Below, piece by piece: positions 17,378 through 22,665 of a DNA stretch of 24,403 bases. The stretch is from a virus. Numbering within the stretch: the first letter of the stretch is position 1; each line of letters opens with the position of its first letter. The notes under the pieces were generated by a model. That model ran no database searches. It worked only from the letters and a program-made list of their open reading frames with translations, and was not told the DNA's origin. The stretch spans positions 1-24,403 of IMG/VR virus record IMGVR_UViG_3300020166_000112. One strand, written 5' to 3'. Made by a program: the position numbers and the translations under genes.

Positions 17378-17970
17378 AAATTAGCAATGAATTCTGGAGT
17401 TAATCTTTTATCTGATTTTATTGTCTTTAACAATTCTTGATCTTCACCATAAAGTTTCATGTAATAAGAATCCAACCTATCATTTATAGTGTTTAAGTCG
17501 TCCATTATTTTAGACTTTATTTGTAAGGCTTGTAATATATCTTTATCTCTTTCCCCTTCAACAGGACTTAATAATTTTTTTTGATATTCAAAAAATGTTT
17601 GCTCATTAGAAACAATCATTGACCATATTCTATTGTTTTGTTTTCTTAAAAACTCATCCACCATTTCTATAACCTTAGTGGATTTGAAAAAAAACATATC
17701 ATGTAATATCTCATTGTCTTTTACAAGATCATATCCAGATAAAACAGCGGACTGCTCCTTTCTTATTTTAAGATCTGGAAACTGCTCTTTCATTGGTGTG
17801 TTTTGATCATACATATAAAGAACATATGCAATCATTTGGTCTTCAGCGGTTTGGAAACTGCTAAACATTTTCATTTTAGGAAACTTTTTTTTCAATGACC
17901 CTTTAACCTTAAATGGATTAAATATCATCTTTTTAAAGTCTTCTGTGTTGAAGATTTCAGTTAAAGACAT
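17374..17970 (-). CDS. Possible terminase small subunit or terminase-associated protein
   Basis: This 198-residue, mostly helical protein is the first gene of the minus-strand structural operon and ends in an ATGA overlap with terL. It begins MSLTEIFNTEDFKKMIFNPF, has basic stretches (KVKGSLKKKFPKMKMF), and its C-terminal part looks coiled-coil (LQALQIKSKIMDDLNTINDR onward). Small terminase subunits typically sit directly upstream of terL, are 100-200 residues long and contain helical oligomerisation segments, which fits. No clear helix-turn-helix can be read. The assignment is therefore by position, and a general terminase-associated protein is the alternative. The coding-strand leader is ACCAAAAATCAACAAC, again without a Shine-Dalgarno. 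Confidence 0.55.
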   Translation of the reverse strand: MSLTEIFNTEDFKKMIFNPFKVKGSLKKKFPKMKMFSSFQTAEDQMIAYVLYMYDQNTPMKEQFPDLKIRKEQSAVLSGYDLVKDNEILHDMFFFKSTKVIEMVDEFLRKQNNRIWSMIVSNEQTFFEYQKKLLSPVEGERDKDILQALQIKSKIMDDLNTINDRLDSYYMKLYGEDQELLKTIKSDKRLTPEFIANL

Positions 17971-18113
17971 GTTGTTGATTTTTGGTAAAAATAAAATATA
18001 ATGTTCTGGGTATTATTAAAATTCAGGATTGGCTTTTACAACAGTAGATCGAGTAATGAATTATTAGGCTCCTAATGACGACTTCTTTTATATTTACCCT
18101 TTAATTTATTGTT
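17971..18113. promoter_or_regulatory. Divergent intergenic region with palindrome ATTAGG-CT-CCTAAT
   Basis: This 143-base gap separates the minus-strand packaging operon from the plus-strand run of small genes, so it should hold divergent promoters. It contains a perfect inverted repeat, ATTAGG (18063-18068) and CCTAAT (18071-18076) with a CT spacer, which could be an operator half-site pair or a short hairpin. I looked for the Bacteroidota promoter pattern (TTTG, 19-21 bases, TAnnTTTG) on both strands and found only imperfect matches such as TATATTTA near 18090. Promoter use is therefore inferred from gene direction. Confidence 0.5.
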
Positions 18114-18197
18114 ATGGCACTATATCAGAGTAAGAGCGTTACGCTCAATAAAATCATGAAGTTAGAGCGAACAGCAAAAAAATGTAAAATTTGGTAA
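18114..18197 (+). CDS. Possible 27-residue leader peptide or microprotein
   Basis: ATG at 18114 opens a 27-codon frame, MALYQSKSVTLNKIMKLERT then AKKCKIW, ending 4 bases before the next small gene. It is basic and ATG-GCA initiated like several downstream genes. It also contains a perfect hairpin, GAGCG-TTA-CGCTC (18134-18146). It may be a real microprotein, a translated leader, or just untranslated leader RNA. Confidence 0.35.
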   Translation: MALYQSKSVTLNKIMKLERTAKKCKIW

Positions 18198-18201
18198 CCC
18201 C

Positions 18202-18375
18202 ATGATGACAATGCAAGACTTAAAATTATACCTCATTAACGCAGGGACGTTTACAATCTCTATGACACAAATCGATACCGTACTTAAAATATCATTACTT
18301 GTTATTTCAATCGGATACACCGCACAGCGTTGGTATTACCTGAGACAAGAAAATAAAAATAAAGACAATGGATAA
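18202..18375 (+). CDS. Small single-pass membrane protein, holin-like candidate
   Basis: The 57-residue product starts MMTMQDLKLYLINAGTFTIS and contains a hydrophobic stretch TVLKISLLVISIGYTAQRWY at about residues 26-45, followed by a charged tail ending RQENKNKDNG. The arrangement is one short transmembrane helix with a positively charged C-terminus. The ATG is the first of two in tandem (18202, 18205). The frame ends 8 bases inside the next gene (start 18368), which supports translational coupling. Small phage proteins of this design are often holins or virion membrane-active proteins. A holin role is only a guess because no endolysin is visible nearby. Confidence 0.65.
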   Translation: MMTMQDLKLYLINAGTFTISMTQIDTVLKISLLVISIGYTAQRWYYLRQENKNKDNG

Positions 18376-18880
18376 AATTGCAAAACTTAGGCTGAAAGCA
18401 AAACTTGCTGAAGATTCGGGTGACCACCAAAAAGCATATAATATAAGAAAGAAAATTAAAGGACTTATTGCTAAGGCAGAATATAAAAAAGCCAAAGGTC
18501 CTTCTGGATTAAGTAAAATTATCAAGAAAGTAAAAACTAAAGGTGCAGAACTTGTAAATAAAGTAAATTTTAATTCTGATGATGATGATGCCCCTAAAGA
18601 GAAAAAAGTAAAGAAAGTAAAGAAAAGAAAGAAGGAAAAAAAACCTAAAACTACTACGACTACTTCTTCTACATCTACTAGTGTTTCTGGTACATATGGT
18701 TTAGCATATGGCAAAGACGGTAAAAAAGGAGTTGGATCAGTAACTTATAATGGTAAGACATATAAACCAGGTGATCAAGGCTATGAAACTGCAAAAGGAG
18801 TGTTTATGGAAACCATTGAGCGAAAAGAAGCAGCAGAAGCAAGAATGCAAGAATTAAAAAAGAAAAAAAGAAATAAGTAA
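18368..18880 (+). CDS. Lys-rich basic protein of unknown function
   Basis: This 170-residue protein has a helical basic N-terminus (MDKIAKLRLKAKLAEDSGDH, with ISx-like KAYNIRKKIKGLIAKAEYKK). A linker holds an acidic DDDDA patch next to a Lys cluster (KEKKVKKVKKRKKEKKPK) and a Thr/Ser run (about residues 95-107). A short domain with SGTYGLAYGKDGKKGVGSVT and YNGKTYKPGDQGYETAKG follows, and the end is a Lys-rich helix. The Lys cluster is encoded by a nearly pure purine tract (about 18596-18650). No family is recognised. The charge suggests nucleic-acid contact, for example an internal head protein or DNA-condensing protein, but that is inference. It overlaps the preceding gene by 8 bases and shares one base with the next (TAATG). 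Confidence 0.65.
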   Translation: MDKIAKLRLKAKLAEDSGDHQKAYNIRKKIKGLIAKAEYKKAKGPSGLSKIIKKVKTKGAELVNKVNFNSDDDDAPKEKKVKKVKKRKKEKKPKTTTTTSSTSTSVSGTYGLAYGKDGKKGVGSVTYNGKTYKPGDQGYETAKGVFMETIERKEAAEARMQELKKKKRNK

Positions 18881-19101
18881 TGGCAGCAAAAAGAGACTAT
18901 AAAGACGAATATAAAAAGTTTCAGTCTTCTCCTGCTATGATAAAATATAGAGCACTTCTAAACAAGTACAATCGTAAGAGAGGTACATACGGAAATGGTG
19001 ATGGTTTAGATGCATCTCATAAAGATGGTAAAATAGTTGGTTTTGAACCTTCTGTGATAAATAAAAGTAGAAAAGAAAAAAGTAGACTTAAAAAATCATA
19101 A
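18880..19101 (+). CDS. Small degenerate HNH-like basic protein
   Basis: This 73-residue protein reads MAAKRDYKDEYKKFQSSPAM, then RALLNKYNRKRGTYGNGDGL, DASHKDGKIVGFEPSVINKS and RKEKSRLKKS. The order N-R-(K)R-x(5,7)-G-D-G-x-D-x-S-H-K-x-G followed by an N-x-S-R segment resembles a family of short phage proteins related to HNH nucleases, in which D(A/V)(S/D)H matches the first HNH histidine strand and N(K/R)SR the later part. The second metal-binding histidine is not evident, so it is probably not an active nuclease and may be a structural or DNA-binding form. ATG at 18880 overlaps the upstream stop as TAATG. The family link is tentative. Confidence 0.65.
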   Translation: MAAKRDYKDEYKKFQSSPAMIKYRALLNKYNRKRGTYGNGDGLDASHKDGKIVGFEPSVINKSRKEKSRLKKS

Positions 19102-19103
19102 TT

Positions 19104-19178
19104 ATGGCATATTCAAAAATTAAAAAAATGTGTAAGTGTGGAAAGCCTTACAGCAAGTGTAAAAAATGTAACAAGTAA
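19104..19178 (+). CDS. 24-residue four-cysteine microprotein (zinc-ribbon-like)
   Basis: A 24-codon frame starts at ATG 19104, 2 bases after the previous stop, and ends 3 bases before the next ATG. The product is basic and contains CKCGKPYSKCKKCNK, that is C-x-C-x6-C-x2-C, a plausible single zinc site. ATG-GCA initiation and leader spacing match the neighbours. The regular spacing in a gap too large to be an ordinary intergenic junction here supports a real gene. The likely role is binding of nucleic acid or a protein partner, unproven. Confidence 0.6.
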   Translation: MAYSKIKKMCKCGKPYSKCKKCNK

Positions 19179-19181
19179 GTT

Positions 19182-19370
19182 ATGGCATCAGAAACACCTA
19201 AAGAGATAAGAAAGAAAAAAAGATCAGACAAGCGTGCTGCAAATGCTAAAAAACGTGCGGAAAGATTGAGAAATAGTACAGAAGAAAAATCTAGTACATA
19301 CAATACTTCTACATTAGATCCTAACGCAAGTGTTGATTACAATGCTATTAATAAAGCAATGTTTAAATAA
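19182..19370 (+). CDS. Small basic protein of unknown function
   Basis: This 62-residue protein begins MASETPKEIRKKKRSDKRAA and continues NAKKRAERLRNSTEEK. The strongly basic helical N-terminal half is followed by a Ser/Thr/Asn-rich C-terminus (STYNTSTLDPNASVDYNAIN). The ATG is 3 bases after the four-cysteine microprotein and the stop is 5 bases before the next gene. No family is recognised. Like its neighbours it is probably a nucleic-acid-contacting or virion-internal protein, judged only from charge and context. Confidence 0.55.
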   Translation: MASETPKEIRKKKRSDKRAANAKKRAERLRNSTEEKSSTYNTSTLDPNASVDYNAINKAMFK

Positions 19371-19375
19371 ATATT

Positions 19376-20284
19376 ATGGAAGACGAAGAAATTCAAGGAC
19401 AAGAGACCGATCCTAAAAAAATTGCAGCACAAAAAAGAGAAGCAGCACTTGCGGCTAGACAAGCAGCAATTAAAAAAAGGAATGATTTAATAGCCACTAA
19501 AAGAGCAGAATTAGCAGCAACTAAAAAAGCAAAACTTGAGGCTCGTGCTAAGGCTATGGCAGAAAGAAGAGCAGCCATAAACGCAAAAAAACAAGAAGGT
19601 TTAGATGCGAGACAAGCAAAGATTGATAAAAACAATAGTGACATAGCGATGGAAAAAGAATATAATTCTATCGAAAAAAAGCGTAGAAATACAGAACAAG
19701 TCAATCAAGAAAAAGAAGATAATTACGACTGGAATTACGTAGGAGGTGATGCAAACACTGCTAATAAAAGACAGAGAACCGAAATTATTGAAGGTGAAAA
19801 AGAAGTAGAAAGAATAATTAAGGGTAGTAAAGAGATTAACACATTCAAACCAACTGGTAAAACAGATGAAGATGTATATAACGCAGACCCTAGTTTAAAA
19901 AAGAAATACCCAACCTTCTCAAGTTTTAGAATTGCTGCACAAAAATTTCGTGATGATCAGGTTAAAACTGTAGAGACAGAGGAAAAAGTTATCGAAAAAG
20001 TTCCTACTAGAGAAGAAAAGGTTATTACTCAAACTAGAGAAGACTGGATCAAAAAACAATCTTGGGCTGATGGATTACCCGAAGGAATGGTAGGTAGTTT
20101 AGCAAGAAGTATGCGTAAAAGAGGTGAAGACATGACTCCACAACAGTTATACGATTTATTTAAAAGTCAAGCATCTGAAAAAGAATCTGCTGAATGGGCC
20201 AGAAAAAATGGATTTGATTATTTATTAGGCGGTAGAGGTAGTAGAGGATCATCTACAACAAGAGGTAAAACAAAATTCAACTAA
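19376..20284 (+). CDS. Coiled-coil protein of unknown function, Ala/Lys/Arg-rich
   Basis: This 302-residue protein is the largest of the plus-strand run. Residues 1-110 form a highly charged helix with repeats of AxxKR and RxAxxxAK character (KREAALAARQAAIKKRNDLI, ARAKAMAERRAAINAKKQEG), very probably a long coiled coil. The middle contains DPSLKKKYPTFSSFRIAAQK, then an acidic-basic region with the near-repeat EEKVIEKVPTREEKVI. The C-terminus, EGMVGSLARSMRKRGEDMTP, is helical and ends in a Gly/Ser/Arg tail (GGRGSRGSSTTRGKTKFN). No known family is recognised. Possible roles are a virion-internal or tail-associated protein. Its stop overlaps the next ATG as TAATG. Confidence 0.65.
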   Translation: MEDEEIQGQETDPKKIAAQKREAALAARQAAIKKRNDLIATKRAELAATKKAKLEARAKAMAERRAAINAKKQEGLDARQAKIDKNNSDIAMEKEYNSIEKKRRNTEQVNQEKEDNYDWNYVGGDANTANKRQRTEIIEGEKEVERIIKGSKEINTFKPTGKTDEDVYNADPSLKKKYPTFSSFRIAAQKFRDDQVKTVETEEKVIEKVPTREEKVITQTREDWIKKQSWADGLPEGMVGSLARSMRKRGEDMTPQQLYDLFKSQASEKESAEWARKNGFDYLLGGRGSRGSSTTRGKTKFN

Positions 20285-20454
20285 TGGCTAAAGATTTAAA
20301 GCAACAAGTAGAGGAATTAGAAATATTAAAATCTATGACTTCTGATTTTGGAGAGCAAATGGAAATTGCTGATAAAATCCATAATATCAATATGAAAATT
20401 AATGGAGTTAAACCAACAGATTCGTATATTGAATGTGTAGGATGTGGCTCATAA
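20284..20454 (+). CDS. 56-residue protein with C-terminal CxxC
   Basis: ATG at 20284 overlaps the preceding stop (TAATG). The product has a helical N-terminus (MAKDLKQQVEELEILKSMTS), a second helix (EQMEIADKIHNINMKINGVK) and the C-terminal sequence PTDSYIECVGCGS. The terminal C-V-G-C could bind a metal in an oligomer or form a disulfide. No membrane segment is present and the function is unknown. Its own stop overlaps another ATG (20454) as TAATG, which would start a 12-residue peptide, MIKQIKKIKKEE, ending at 20492. That peptide may only serve to carry ribosomes to the next gene. Confidence 0.65.
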   Translation: MAKDLKQQVEELEILKSMTSDFGEQMEIADKIHNINMKINGVKPTDSYIECVGCGS

Positions 20455-20493
20455 TGATTAAACAAATTAAGAAAATCAAAAAAGAAGAATAAT

Positions 20494-20673
20494 ATGTCAG
20501 CAGAACACATAATGTCTATAACAGATCAACAAACAGTTGATGTATTAGCAATAAGAAAAATAGAAGTATTATTAGATGTGTTGGCTGCTTTAGATAATTC
20601 AAACGCACCAGAACTTTATGGTGTTAAAATTTCTGTGGTCGATAAACTAGAGAGAGCAGTAAGTAAATTATAA
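20494..20673 (+). CDS. 59-residue helical protein, last gene of the plus-strand run
   Basis: The frame starts at ATG 20494, 1 base after the stop of a possible 12-residue peptide, and encodes MSAEHIMSITDQQTVDVLAI followed by RKIEVLLDVLAALDNSNAPE and LYGVKISVVDKLERAVSKL. It looks like a small all-helical soluble protein. No family is recognised. It ends inside a 6-base overlap with the stop of the convergent minus-strand 33-residue gene, so it closes the plus-strand operon. No clear terminator hairpin was found at the junction. Confidence 0.6.
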   Translation: MSAEHIMSITDQQTVDVLAIRKIEVLLDVLAALDNSNAPELYGVKISVVDKLERAVSKL

Positions 20674-20769
20674 ATTATCCAATAAATTTTGTAGTCCTGG
20701 TATGCTAGGATGATATGGGTGTTCTAACTTAAGTGATAATATTGTATTCATTATCTCTTGTTTAGTCAT
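20668..20769 (-). CDS. 33-residue peptide at the end of the minus-strand operon
   Basis: ATG at 20769 (complement), 16 bases after the HNH gene stop, opens the frame MTKQEIMNTILSLKLEHPYH then PSIPGLQNLLDNL. It is helical with a HPYHPSIPG turn. The coding-strand leader is A-rich (GTGGAAAAA). Its stop overlaps the convergent plus-strand gene by 6 bases. It fills an otherwise empty 112-base stretch, which supports a real small gene, but the function is unknown. Confidence 0.5.
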   Translation of the reverse strand: MTKQEIMNTILSLKLEHPYHPSIPGLQNLLDNL

Positions 20770-20785
20770 TTTTTCCACAGGGATA

Positions 20786-21061
20786 CTAGTCTGATTTCCA
20801 GGTATGGTAGATTTCTTTGAGTCTTTCATGGTGCATAGTTGTTAGCATTCGTTTAAATTGTTTTTTATCTCCAAAGTAACTGTGACATTCTCTACACAAT
20901 GCTTGCAGGTTTTCTGGGGTGTCCTTTTTATTTGATCCACCCATTCCTCTGGGGTGTATATGATGAATATCTACAGCGGTTCTATCACAAACCTCACATC
21001 CAATCCAATCTCCTGGATCAATACAAAACGCTTCGTGATATACTTTAGTATGTTTCTTCAT
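20786..21061 (-). CDS. HNH endonuclease
   Basis: This 91-residue protein has a zinc-supported HNH (beta-beta-alpha metal) motif: C22-x2-C25 (CEVC), DIHHIH at 31-36 with H33 or H34 as general base, N51 (PENLQ), and C56-x2-C59-H60 (CRECH). I chose ATG 21061 because it overlaps the upstream stop as ATGA. An in-frame ATG at 21124 would add 21 residues of poor character and overlap the upstream gene by 67 bases. Compact HNH proteins of this length in phages act as DNA nickases, packaging-associated nucleases or remnants of homing endonucleases. Here it lies in an operon with a PD-(D/E)XK nuclease, suggesting a DNA-processing role against host or competitor DNA, which is inferred. All key residues are present, so it should be active. 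Confidence 0.88.
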   Translation of the reverse strand: MKKHTKVYHEAFCIDPGDWIGCEVCDRTAVDIHHIHPRGMGGSNKKDTPENLQALCRECHSYFGDKKQFKRMLTTMHHERLKEIYHTWKSD

Positions 21062-21327
21062 TGTGTTATTAAGTAAATTGCATAGCCTAATATTACATTC
21101 ATATTGACTGCAACAATATTCCATTGCTTTGCCACAAAAACTTGGGGTAGCGATAGTATACCACCTATTACATACGTTACAGCACCCATATTATCATATT
21201 TAAGTAGATAGGGTGATATCATAATAAAGGCTGTACCCATATATCCCAATCTTTGGGAAATTTTTTCTATGGGGGTAAGTCTACGAGTCTTAACTAGACG
21301 TTTTAACAAGTCTTTTATCATATCCAT
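21058..21327 (-). CDS. Small multi-pass membrane protein
   Basis: This 89-residue protein has a basic amphipathic N-terminus (MDMIKDLLKRLVKTRRLTPI) followed by two or three hydrophobic segments, LGYMGTAFIMISPYLL (about 27-42), MGAVTYVIGGILSLPQVF (about 47-64) and IVAVNMNVILGYAIYLI (about 71-87). The segment LPQV...KQWN loosely recalls PQ-loop-type small transporters, but length and detail are not enough for that call. It could be a holin or an inner-membrane accessory protein. It overlaps the upstream 54-residue membrane gene by 10 bases and the downstream HNH gene by 4 bases. Confidence 0.7.
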   Translation of the reverse strand: MDMIKDLLKRLVKTRRLTPIEKISQRLGYMGTAFIMISPYLLKYDNMGAVTYVIGGILSLPQVFVAKQWNIVAVNMNVILGYAIYLITQ

Positions 21328-21482
21328 ACAATTTCTATAATAAGAACAAAGAGTACTACCGCACCGATCACAGTCAAAAGAAGTATATCCACGTCCTTTA
21401 GGGTGTAATCCTTTTTCTTGTTACCGATTCTGCTTACCCACTCTTTTAATGTTTCCTCTGGCTTTCTTTTTAGTCTACTCAT
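21318..21482 (-). CDS. 54-residue single-pass membrane protein
   Basis: ATG at 21482 (complement) opens a frame with a basic cytoplasmic N-terminus (MSRLKRKPEETLKEWVSRIG) and one clear transmembrane helix (VDILLLTVIGAVVLFVLIIE, residues 31-50) ending IVWI. Its TGA lies 10 bases inside the next gene, supporting translational coupling. The two adjacent membrane genes could be a holin pair or a membrane-anchored complex. It is predicted N-in, C-out from the positive N-terminus. No family is recognised. Confidence 0.7.
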   Translation of the reverse strand: MSRLKRKPEETLKEWVSRIGNKKKDYTLKDVDILLLTVIGAVVLFVLIIEIVWI

Positions 21483-21494
21483 TTCAAAAAATTT

Positions 21495-22046
21495 TTATTT
21501 GGGGGTATTTAAATCTGGGGTGACATATCTATACTTACGTTTGTCAACCTTATATTCATAATACTTGTTTCTATCATTGATTGTAACCACATTCCATTCC
21601 TTGATCTTATCCTTTTCAAAGTCCAATAAAATATATCTGTGATCTGATAAGAACAGAACAAACAATACAAAGTCTACTTCCAACTTATCTATTGTAAACA
21701 TGTTTACCTTTAAAGATCTTTCACAACCCTTAACATCTATTCTTTTTCCGTTAACTATTAGATCTGGATCACTTACACCTTTTTCTTTTACAAATGCTGA
21801 GGTTGTATAATTAACCCCTTTTAGATCATAATGATGCCTAACTAAAAGTTCCCCTAATATTCCTTTAAAATCTGTGTAGAACTCATTGTCTATAGGCTCA
21901 TCAAATAAAATTGGATGCTTGTATTTGTAACTTCTAGACTTCCAGTAAAGTTTTTTATAATGGTCTCTGTTTGCCATGACACGAGTGTCAACATATAATC
22001 TTGCGTGCTCAAAAATACACTCTGGTATCTTATAAATTTCGTCCAT
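21495..22046 (-). CDS. PD-(D/E)XK-type nuclease
   Basis: This 183-residue protein shows a readable PD-(D/E)XK core: E66 in GILGELL, then PD at 94-95 (SDPDLIVNG) and D104-V-K106 (KRIDVKGCE), with a predicted following helix and strand. This is the fold of restriction endonucleases, Holliday-junction resolvases and many phage nucleases. The spacing (helix with Glu, D95, beta hairpin, D104-x-K106) fits an intact active site. Function is therefore metal-dependent DNA cleavage, with the substrate unknown. The start at 22046 overlaps the GroES-like gene end by 17 bases, showing tight coupling. A resolvase, a host-DNA-degrading nuclease and a defence-related nuclease are all possible. Confidence 0.75.
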   Translation of the reverse strand: MDEIYKIPECIFEHARLYVDTRVMANRDHYKKLYWKSRSYKYKHPILFDEPIDNEFYTDFKGILGELLVRHHYDLKGVNYTTSAFVKEKGVSDPDLIVNGKRIDVKGCERSLKVNMFTIDKLEVDFVLFVLFLSDHRYILLDFEKDKIKEWNVVTINDRNKYYEYKVDKRKYRYVTPDLNTPK

Positions 22047-22665
22047 TTAAAACCTTCCCTAATATTACATCTTGTGTCATTACGTAATAATCCTTATCCT
22101 CGATTGTATTAAGAAATGCATTTCTCTCATGAAATCGTACTGTATCGCCTGCTGTTAAACCTAGATCTTCTTCACCTCTGATGGGTGTACCTATGTATCT
22201 GAGATGCCCTTCTTCTTCACTACGAATGGGTGCCCCTAGGTAAATAGAACCTGCCATATTCTCAGTCATTTTAGGCTCAATTAAGACATGGTTGGCAATA
22301 GCGGTCAATTTATCACCTCTGGTAAAGCAAAAGCATTGTTCTAATTCAACAAAATAGATGTCCCTTTCCCCAAATACTAAATTATCCTCTTGTACCGTCA
22401 AGTAATTAAAATAGACGATATCGCCCAACTCTAATTCCTGCCTTAAAAAGTCTCCTCTCGTATTGCTGCACCATTCCCCTCTAGGCAAAGCCACGACACT
22501 TCCACAGATTGTAACATGTTGCTCTGGGTTCCAGGATACATCTAAATAAAGTTTGCCAGTTGAGAATTCTACTGTATCATTATACTTTTTTGTAATTTTA
22601 ACCGCTATTTTTTGGCCAATCATATCCATTGCTGCTAAGATAATAGAATATGAACCATCGTTCAT
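22030..22665 (-). CDS. Tandem GroES-like co-chaperonin
   Basis: This 211-residue protein looks like two GroES folds in a row. Domain 1 (about 16-117) has IGQKIAVKITKKYND, a strand LYLDVSW, VTICGSVVALP and LELGDIVYFNYLTVQEDN, ending YFVELEQCFCF. Domain 2 (about 119-207) has LTAIANHVLIEPK, GSIYLGAP, EEGHLRYIGTP, LTAGDTVRFHE and DYYVMTQDVILGKV. Each follows the GroES pattern (hydrophobic V-x-V start, E/G-x-V turn, GD-x-V strand, late D-I-x-x-V). Phage co-chaperonins such as T4 gp31 help the host GroEL fold the capsid protein; here the expected partner is host GroEL and the client perhaps the capsid protein. Met13 and Met15 are alternative starts. It begins the minus-strand operon just after the palindromic region. 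Confidence 0.75.
   Translation of the reverse strand: MNDGSYSIILAAMDMIGQKIAVKITKKYNDTVEFSTGKLYLDVSWNPEQHVTICGSVVALPRGEWCSNTRGDFLRQELELGDIVYFNYLTVQEDNLVFGERDIYFVELEQCFCFTRGDKLTAIANHVLIEPKMTENMAGSIYLGAPIRSEEEGHLRYIGTPIRGEEDLGLTAGDTVRFHERNAFLNTIEDKDYYVMTQDVILGKVLNGRNL

Noticed and set aside
17971-18113. Bacteroidota promoter pairs for the two divergent operons
   Set aside because: Only one- or two-mismatch versions of TAnnTTTG were found, with no TTTG at the right distance, so no specific promoter is claimed.
18307-18714. A 135-residue hydrophobic frame on the minus strand
   Set aside because: It is the antisense shadow of the Lys-rich 170-residue gene: AAA/AAG codons read in reverse give Phe/Leu/Ser runs. 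Gene order and overlaps support the plus strand.
19393-19704. A 103-residue hydrophobic frame on the minus strand
   Set aside because: It is antisense to the Ala/Lys coiled-coil part of the 302-residue gene, and its apparent membrane character is an artefact of that composition.
20674-20770. Terminator between the convergent operons
   Set aside because: The best hairpin (TCCT/AGGA) has four base pairs and no T tract on either strand, too weak to call.
21062-21124. N-terminal extension of the HNH gene to ATG 21124
   Set aside because: The extension overlaps the upstream membrane gene by 67 bases and lacks similarity to HNH N-termini, while ATG 21061 makes a standard ATGA junction.
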